Source: an uncultured Lentisphaeria bacterium
GTDB lineage: Bacteria; Verrucomicrobiota; Lentisphaeria; Victivallales; UBA1829
Assembly (NCBI GenBank): GCA_905197955.1
Contig: CAJKAR010000057.1
Span: 1 to 18,789 of the forward strand
Reading direction: 5' to 3'
DNA: 18,789 bases
Part shown: positions 15,131 through 18,789 of the stretch, one piece after another
How the letters are laid out: the number at the start of each line of letters is the position of its first letter
Position numbering within the stretch: position 1 is the stretch's first letter
Notes under the pieces: model-generated
Databases searched by the model: none
What the model saw: only the letters and a program-made list of their open reading frames with translations
Told to the model about the DNA's origin: nothing
Translations under genes and position numbers: made by a program

Positions 15131-15693
15131 CGGACCCACCTCCCGGAAACTTCGATATCGCCGTTTTCCCAGATTTGAGAGACTGTGAAGATGCCGTTTT
15201 CATCGCAGGAGAGTTCCGCGATCCGGAGAATCCAGCGTTTGGGATCGGAGTCTTCCGGCAGGGATTCCTCGAAATAGAGATCGATGGAATAAGAGCCTTC
15301 GCCATCGCCGGATTCATTGTCTTCGTAGAGAACCTCGGCGTAGACGCTTCCGCTTTTCGCCTCCCAGGATCGTACTTCGAGTGCCTGCAGAAGAGAGCCC
15401 ACCCGGATGTAGCCCGCATAAGGAGCGTTTTCATCCTGACCGTTGCGGCAACGGACGAGCTGTTTTTCTTCCTTCTGGATGAGTTCGACGGTAAAGGGCC
15501 CGTCGTATTCCTCCGATCCGGAAACGGTTCCGGATCCGCTTCCGGCATCTGTGACGGAAAAGATTGTTCCGGAAGAATATCTTGCAATGGCAATTCCGTT
15601 CCCCGCCACTGGTGCAAGACGGTTGATTTCCCGGATCAGCTCGTTGATTTTCCGTTTGACTTCCAACGGCTGAATCGTTGTGAGCATTTCCAT
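15127..15693 (-). CDS. Unrecognised small tail-cluster protein
   Basis: A 188-residue protein. The N-terminal 30 residues are helical (VKRKINELIREINRLAP), a style common in phage tail connectors. The remainder is acidic and beta-rich, with a Gly-Ser linker (near 50-60) and a C-terminal ENGDIEVSGRW. AGGAGG precedes the ATG. It is coupled to the next gene by a GTGA overlap. No enzymatic motif is seen. Confidence 0.7.
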   Translation of the reverse strand: MEMLTTIQPLEVKRKINELIREINRLAPVAGNGIAIARYSSGTIFSVTDAGSGSGTVSGSEEYDGPFTVELIQKEEKQLVRCRNGQDENAPYAGYIRVGSLLQALEVRSWEAKSGSVYAEVLYEDNESGDGEGSYSIDLYFEESLPEDSDPKRWILRIAELSCDENGIFTVSQIWENGDIEVSGRWVR

Positions 15694-15714
15694 GATATTG
15701 TTCCTCCTTCCGGA

Positions 15715-16479
15715 TTATTCGCTGTACAGGTCTGTATCCCATCCGCCGGGACCGGAGAGCGTGTAGGAGAAGCTGGCGAGCCAGTATTTCCCGGTATATT
15801 GAACGCTGGCGTTGTCGCATTTCCAGGTTCTTCCGCCGCTGGCATCGACCCCGCTTGTGAAGGGGGTGACGATCATGTTCATCCGCTTGCCGACCATATC
15901 GACTGCGGCTTTAAAACTTTGATAGCGGGCGGATTCTGTCATTGTGAAGGTCGGGTAGTCGATGGTTTCGATCCCCGGTTTGACGGGTTCTTTGAGAACA
16001 TGCCATCGGAGTTTACCTGTGGCGGGCGCTTCGCTGATGTTCTTGCACCACTGGTATTTCTGGGAAAGATCCGAGGAAAGAACTATCGTTTTGGCGCTTG
16101 CCCACCAGGAAGGCAGATCATTCACATTGGGTGCCGCCATCAGATAGTGGTTCCAGCAGGCCCGGTAATTGACACATTTTTCGATGGGCAGAGAGAGAAT
16201 CGAACCGCTGAGGGTGGCACTGCGTTTTCCGTAGGCGGTATCGGGCGGTTCGATACCGCTTCCATCGGAATTCGCCTGATATCTCAGTTCGAGTTCATGA
16301 AAGCCATCGACCGGTTTCATCGCGTTGGAAACCAGAATGCCGAAGTCGGAAAACTCTCCGATGGGATGTTCTGACTGCAGATTGGCAATCTCGTCCCGTC
16401 CTCCATAATAGACGATGCTGTAAACACTGCCGTTCTGCGATCGTTCCAGCATCGGATAGCCGAATTTGATCTGAATCAT
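15715..16479 (-). CDS. Unrecognised tail-cluster protein, beta-rich
   Basis: A 254-residue protein starting MIQIKFGYPMLERSQNG. It is beta-rich with many Trp, Tyr and Gly residues (PSWWASAKTIV; SYTLSGPGGWDTDLY at the end) and has a WKCDNASVQYTGKYW block near 220. It begins 14 nt after the coiled-coil gene, with AAGGA ahead of the ATG. By order (after a tape-measure-like protein, before the fibres) it could be a distal-tail or hub-like protein, but no sequence signature confirms this. Confidence 0.7.
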   Translation of the reverse strand: MIQIKFGYPMLERSQNGSVYSIVYYGGRDEIANLQSEHPIGEFSDFGILVSNAMKPVDGFHELELRYQANSDGSGIEPPDTAYGKRSATLSGSILSLPIEKCVNYRACWNHYLMAAPNVNDLPSWWASAKTIVLSSDLSQKYQWCKNISEAPATGKLRWHVLKEPVKPGIETIDYPTFTMTESARYQSFKAAVDMVGKRMNMIVTPFTSGVDASGGRTWKCDNASVQYTGKYWLASFSYTLSGPGGWDTDLYSE

Positions 16480-16493
16480 AGCTTATTTTCCTT

Positions 16494-18089
16494 TCAGTTG
16501 TTCATATAAAAGTCTTTGATCTGGGTCAGAATCTGGTTGGTTTCTTTTTGGGTTGCGAGAAGTTTCTGATTGATTCCGTTCGGATCCGGTTTTGCTGCTC
16601 CGCCAAGGAATCCGCCGCGGGCGGTGAGTTCGTTGCTTTTGATTTCCATGCCGGCAAGATCAAGTGGATTCCGGGAATCCAGACGATGGGAGAGATTGAC
16701 ATATTTTTCAATTCTCTGTCGTTCTTTGTCAGAGAGTTTGTCCCCTTTGATTCTTTCAGCTTCTTCCAAAGCATTGTTCAGTTCGGACTCTTTTGACATG
16801 CCCACGGAGCGGAATGCTTTGTCCCGCAATTCGTTTTTCTGATTTTTTCCCAGAGACTCCAGGGCAACTTCTCCATCGCGTTTTTTTCTATGTTTCTGAA
16901 GAGTCTCAAGTTCCTGTTTTTGTTTGAGGAGTTGTTTCACTTCCTCTTCGGTCAGTTGAACTCCCTGTGCCTTTGCGTCGTGGATCAGTTTTAATTTTTG
17001 AGCTTCTTCATCCAGTCCGCTTGCAATGAGCTTTTGATACTGGTATTCGAATCTGCTTTCCTCCAGGTATTCCTTTTTACGTTGTTCAAGACGGTTGATC
17101 TGCTCATTTCTTTTCTGTTCCAGACGTTCGATTTCCTTTTGTGCGTCATATTCTTTTTTCTGGGATTCTATGTATTCATTTTCCAGCGAGAGCAGTTTTT
17201 CTTTGAGTTCTACTTGTTTTATAGAATCCTCTTCATTTAGAATCATACTGTGGAGTGCTTTGCCTCTGCTATAAAGATCTTCCTGACGTAGCTTTTCCTT
17301 TTTGACGCTTTCTTTTTTTTCGTTGATTTTTTCCGAATCAGAAAGCGCCAGATAGCTATCGGCGCTTTCTCTTTCATTTAGAGCACGAATATGTTCTTTG
17401 TTGAGAGCTTCCCGTTTCTGCAATTCCTGATTACGCCGAGCGATCCATTCTTGATCCGGATTGCTTTTCTGAAGTCTGGAAAGTTCCCGTCGTTTTTCTC
17501 CCAGTTTTTCCAGAATGCTTTCTCGCTTATCGGATGCTTTATTTACATGTTCCTCTCCGAAAAATTGGACCTGTGTGAACGGAATTCCAATTCCAGCATT
17601 GTCAATAATATCTTGCTGTGCCGCCGCATTGGCCTCCAGCTGTTTGATTTGAGCCAGCAGTTCTTTTTCTTTTGCTTGTTTATGTTGATGTATGATCTTA
17701 ACGGCTGCGGAATCGAATCCTGACAGTTTGCCGCTTGTTTCGTCGATGGTTATGCCAAGTTTACCGTATGCGTCTTCCAGTTTGGCAATCTGTTTTAATG
17801 TATCAATTTTTTGTTCACAGGAAAACTGTTCCATGTTTTTCAGATTGCTAAGCGCATCTAGGACACCTTCATAATGTTGGCGCTGTTTTTCTGCAGCCGA
17901 AGAGACGTCTTCCATGCTTTTTAGAGTTCGTTCCCCTGCTTCGGCAAAGCCTAAATAGGGGGCTAGTTTTTTTTCATCTATATCTTTAAAGGTTTTTATA
18001 GTTCCATCGACTCCGACGACTAATACGTTCCCTAATGAGATCCCTGCAATTGTGTTTTTCTGAATTTCATCTTTATTCTTATTTTCCAT
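16494..18089 (-). CDS. Coiled-coil protein with tape-measure-like C-terminus
   Basis: A 531-residue protein dominated by charged helices. From about 55 to 450 it is rich in Lys, Glu, Gln and Leu heptads, consistent with long coiled coils. A short Gly-rich break (IDNAGIGIPF) lies near 162-171. The C-terminal 45 residues (NELTARGGFLGG, then QKETNQILTQIKDF) look like the C-terminal end of phage tape-measure proteins, which set tail length. It lacks the hydrophobic segments usual in full-size tape measures and is short for one. I prefer the ATG at 18089 (AAGGA 10 nt upstream) to a TTG two codons earlier. It is the first gene of the cluster; upstream DNA is occupied by opposite-strand genes. Confidence 0.75.
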   Translation of the reverse strand: MENKNKDEIQKNTIAGISLGNVLVVGVDGTIKTFKDIDEKKLAPYLGFAEAGERTLKSMEDVSSAAEKQRQHYEGVLDALSNLKNMEQFSCEQKIDTLKQIAKLEDAYGKLGITIDETSGKLSGFDSAAVKIIHQHKQAKEKELLAQIKQLEANAAAQQDIIDNAGIGIPFTQVQFFGEEHVNKASDKRESILEKLGEKRRELSRLQKSNPDQEWIARRNQELQKREALNKEHIRALNERESADSYLALSDSEKINEKKESVKKEKLRQEDLYSRGKALHSMILNEEDSIKQVELKEKLLSLENEYIESQKKEYDAQKEIERLEQKRNEQINRLEQRKKEYLEESRFEYQYQKLIASGLDEEAQKLKLIHDAKAQGVQLTEEEVKQLLKQKQELETLQKHRKKRDGEVALESLGKNQKNELRDKAFRSVGMSKESELNNALEEAERIKGDKLSDKERQRIEKYVNLSHRLDSRNPLDLAGMEIKSNELTARGGFLGGAAKPDPNGINQKLLATQKETNQILTQIKDFYMNN

Positions 18090-18132
18090 GTGCAAGTATT
18101 CCTTTTCGTTTGTTTTTTGGTATCTAATCCTG

Positions 18133-18145
18133 TTAAGCTGCTTAA
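18133..18145. promoter_or_regulatory. 13-bp palindrome beside the plus-strand promoter
   Basis: TTAAGC, one T, then GCTTAA: a perfect inverted repeat two bases upstream of the -35 at 18148 and about 45 bp upstream of the coiled-coil gene. It is positioned to control either direction. Confidence 0.35.
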
Positions 18146-18147
18146 GT

Positions 18148-18176
18148 TTGACTTGTTTGCTTGTTTATGTTATATT
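18148..18176 (+). promoter_or_regulatory. Near-consensus sigma70 promoter
   Basis: TTGACT (18148-18153), a 17-nt spacer, TATATT (18171-18176). This is one of the best promoters in the window. It would start a transcript near 18183 that reads into the small membrane-protein gene, with a GGGGGA ribosome-binding site at 18194-18199. Confidence 0.75.
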
Positions 18177-18205
18177 CCAGAGAATTTCATCATGGGGGAT
18201 CGTTT

Positions 18206-18453
18206 ATGGAAGACCAGAAAAAAATAGATAAGCTTTCTAAAAAATATCCTGTTTGAATTGCTGTATCTTAGGTGTTATTTTTCTGGGGATCATAATGTTA
18301 TTACGGGGAACTTCCAGCAGTATGTCTTCTGGCTGGTATTCCAACATCATGTTGCTTTGTTTTTTTGTGATAGTACCTGCTGGTTTTGTTATCTCTTTTG
18401 TCTGGACGAAACGTCTGAACTGTATGATTTGGGAGAATAAGTGTAAAAATTAG
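18206..18453 (+). pseudogene. Small two-helix membrane protein gene, frameshifted
   Basis: The ATG at 18206 follows GGGGGA by 6 nt and a strong promoter, yet the frame stops after 16 codons (TGA at 18254). One extra A in the A6 run at 18239-18244 would join it to the next open frame, giving an 82-residue protein. That protein would have a charged N-terminus (MEDQKKIDKLSKK), a first membrane helix (CCILGVIFLGIIMLL), a short Ser-rich loop, a second helix (MLLCFFVIVPAGFVISFVW) and a basic tail. So this is a gene broken by a one-base loss, a slippage-dependent gene, or a sequencing/assembly error. Function is unknown. Its opposite orientation to the tail genes and its own promoter fit a phage-carried accessory gene. 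Confidence 0.5.
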
Positions 18454-18546
18454 CAAATTCCTATCGGGGAAAACAAAGAGAATATTGTTTCTACGGGAAA
18501 ATCCTGAATTTTTCCGAGAAAATCTGACAGAACCGTGTCAACATTC

Positions 18547-18720
18547 ATGGCCCCGGAAGTTCGGAAACGCATTTCTCTGGTTGAGGTCTCTTGTCCGAAC
18601 TGTCATGAGGTCTTTCTTGTGAAAGAAGATCTTTTTCAGCAAATAGTGAGTTGTCTGAAGTGGGGGACAAAGTTTCAAATCATTCCCTCGACGAAAGTCT
18701 GTTCTATAGCGCGGAAGTGA
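18547..18720 (+). CDS. Small zinc-ribbon-like protein missing one cysteine
   Basis: A 57-residue protein. CPNC (Cys16, Cys19), then FLV and a 16-residue helix-loop, then CLKWGTKFQI (Cys36) match a two-CxxC zinc ribbon of the kind found in many small bacterial proteins, but the fourth cysteine is Trp39. A single T-to-G change (TGT to TGG at 18663) would explain this. No good ribosome-binding site precedes the ATG, and a GTG at 18535 is an equally weak alternative. It may be a decaying gene. It follows the small membrane-protein gene by about 90 nt on the same strand. Confidence 0.45.
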   Translation: MAPEVRKRISLVEVSCPNCHEVFLVKEDLFQQIVSCLKWGTKFQIIPSTKVCSIARK

Positions 18721-18789
18721 TCAACGTACAGGCAATTAAGAACTTATCCCTAAATAAAAGATGAAATCCAAGAAAATTATGCTATATTT

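Noticed and set aside
14881..16374. A 497-codon plus-strand frame across three minus-strand genes
   Set aside because: It spans several coupled genes in antisense. The length reflects codon bias, not a gene.
8700..18789. tRNA gene or attachment site marking a prophage end
   Set aside because: I found no tRNA-like cloverleaf and no long direct repeat flanking the cluster within the window.

Overview
The window reads as a bacterial chromosome segment of moderate G+C content. Housekeeping and transport genes fill roughly the left half, and a compact phage-tail-like gene cluster fills the right half. The organism is most likely from the PVC group, and Lentisphaerota (Victivallis-like) is my best guess. 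The guess rests on a long Ala/Lys/Glu-rich tail on ribosomal protein S2, an isolated LacI-type regulator with no sugar genes beside it, and the style of the tail-fibre cassette. No marker gene settles the taxonomy, so treat it as inference.

Left part (1-8690). rpsB and tsf form a minus-strand operon with a good sigma70-type promoter about 170 nt upstream of rpsB and a rho-independent terminator just past tsf. Beyond that terminator, at the window edge, lies a compact nested hairpin of unknown role. Divergent from rpsB is a LacI/GalR-family regulator. Convergent with that regulator is a minus-strand marR-MATE pair with a 4-nt stop/start overlap and its own promoter. It looks like a self-regulated drug/cation efflux unit. 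A divergent plus-strand pair follows: an NSS-family Na+-dependent amino-acid transporter and a CstA-family transporter. This pair ends at a perfect 18-bp bidirectional terminator (8645-8684).

Right part (8700-18100). All genes are on the minus strand and tightly packed. In transcription order they are a coiled-coil protein with a tape-measure-like C-terminus, three unrecognised phage-style proteins, a collagen-like fibre protein with an Ig-like domain, a small fibre-associated protein, a LamG-domain fibre protein, and an 83-aa protein. The 83-aa protein carries two further copies of the LamG protein's N-terminal motif. After a 350-nt gap come a 155-aa protein with phospholipase-A2-like spacing of NGAGP, HD and D motifs, and a small lipoprotein. 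Several junctions are translationally coupled (GTGA, TAA-ATG, TGATG). No capsid, portal, terminase, tail tube, sheath, integrase or recombinase is present in the window. The cluster is either the tail-tip end of a prophage or a domesticated tail-fibre cassette.

Far right (18100-18789). Two short plus-strand genes run against the tail cluster. One is a small two-helix membrane protein with a near-consensus promoter, broken by a one-base deletion in an A6 run. The other is a zinc-ribbon-like protein with its fourth cysteine replaced by tryptophan. A promoter-equipped cassette pointing against phage genes is the usual layout of a phage 'moron'. The last 69 bases are AT-rich, with no gene visible.
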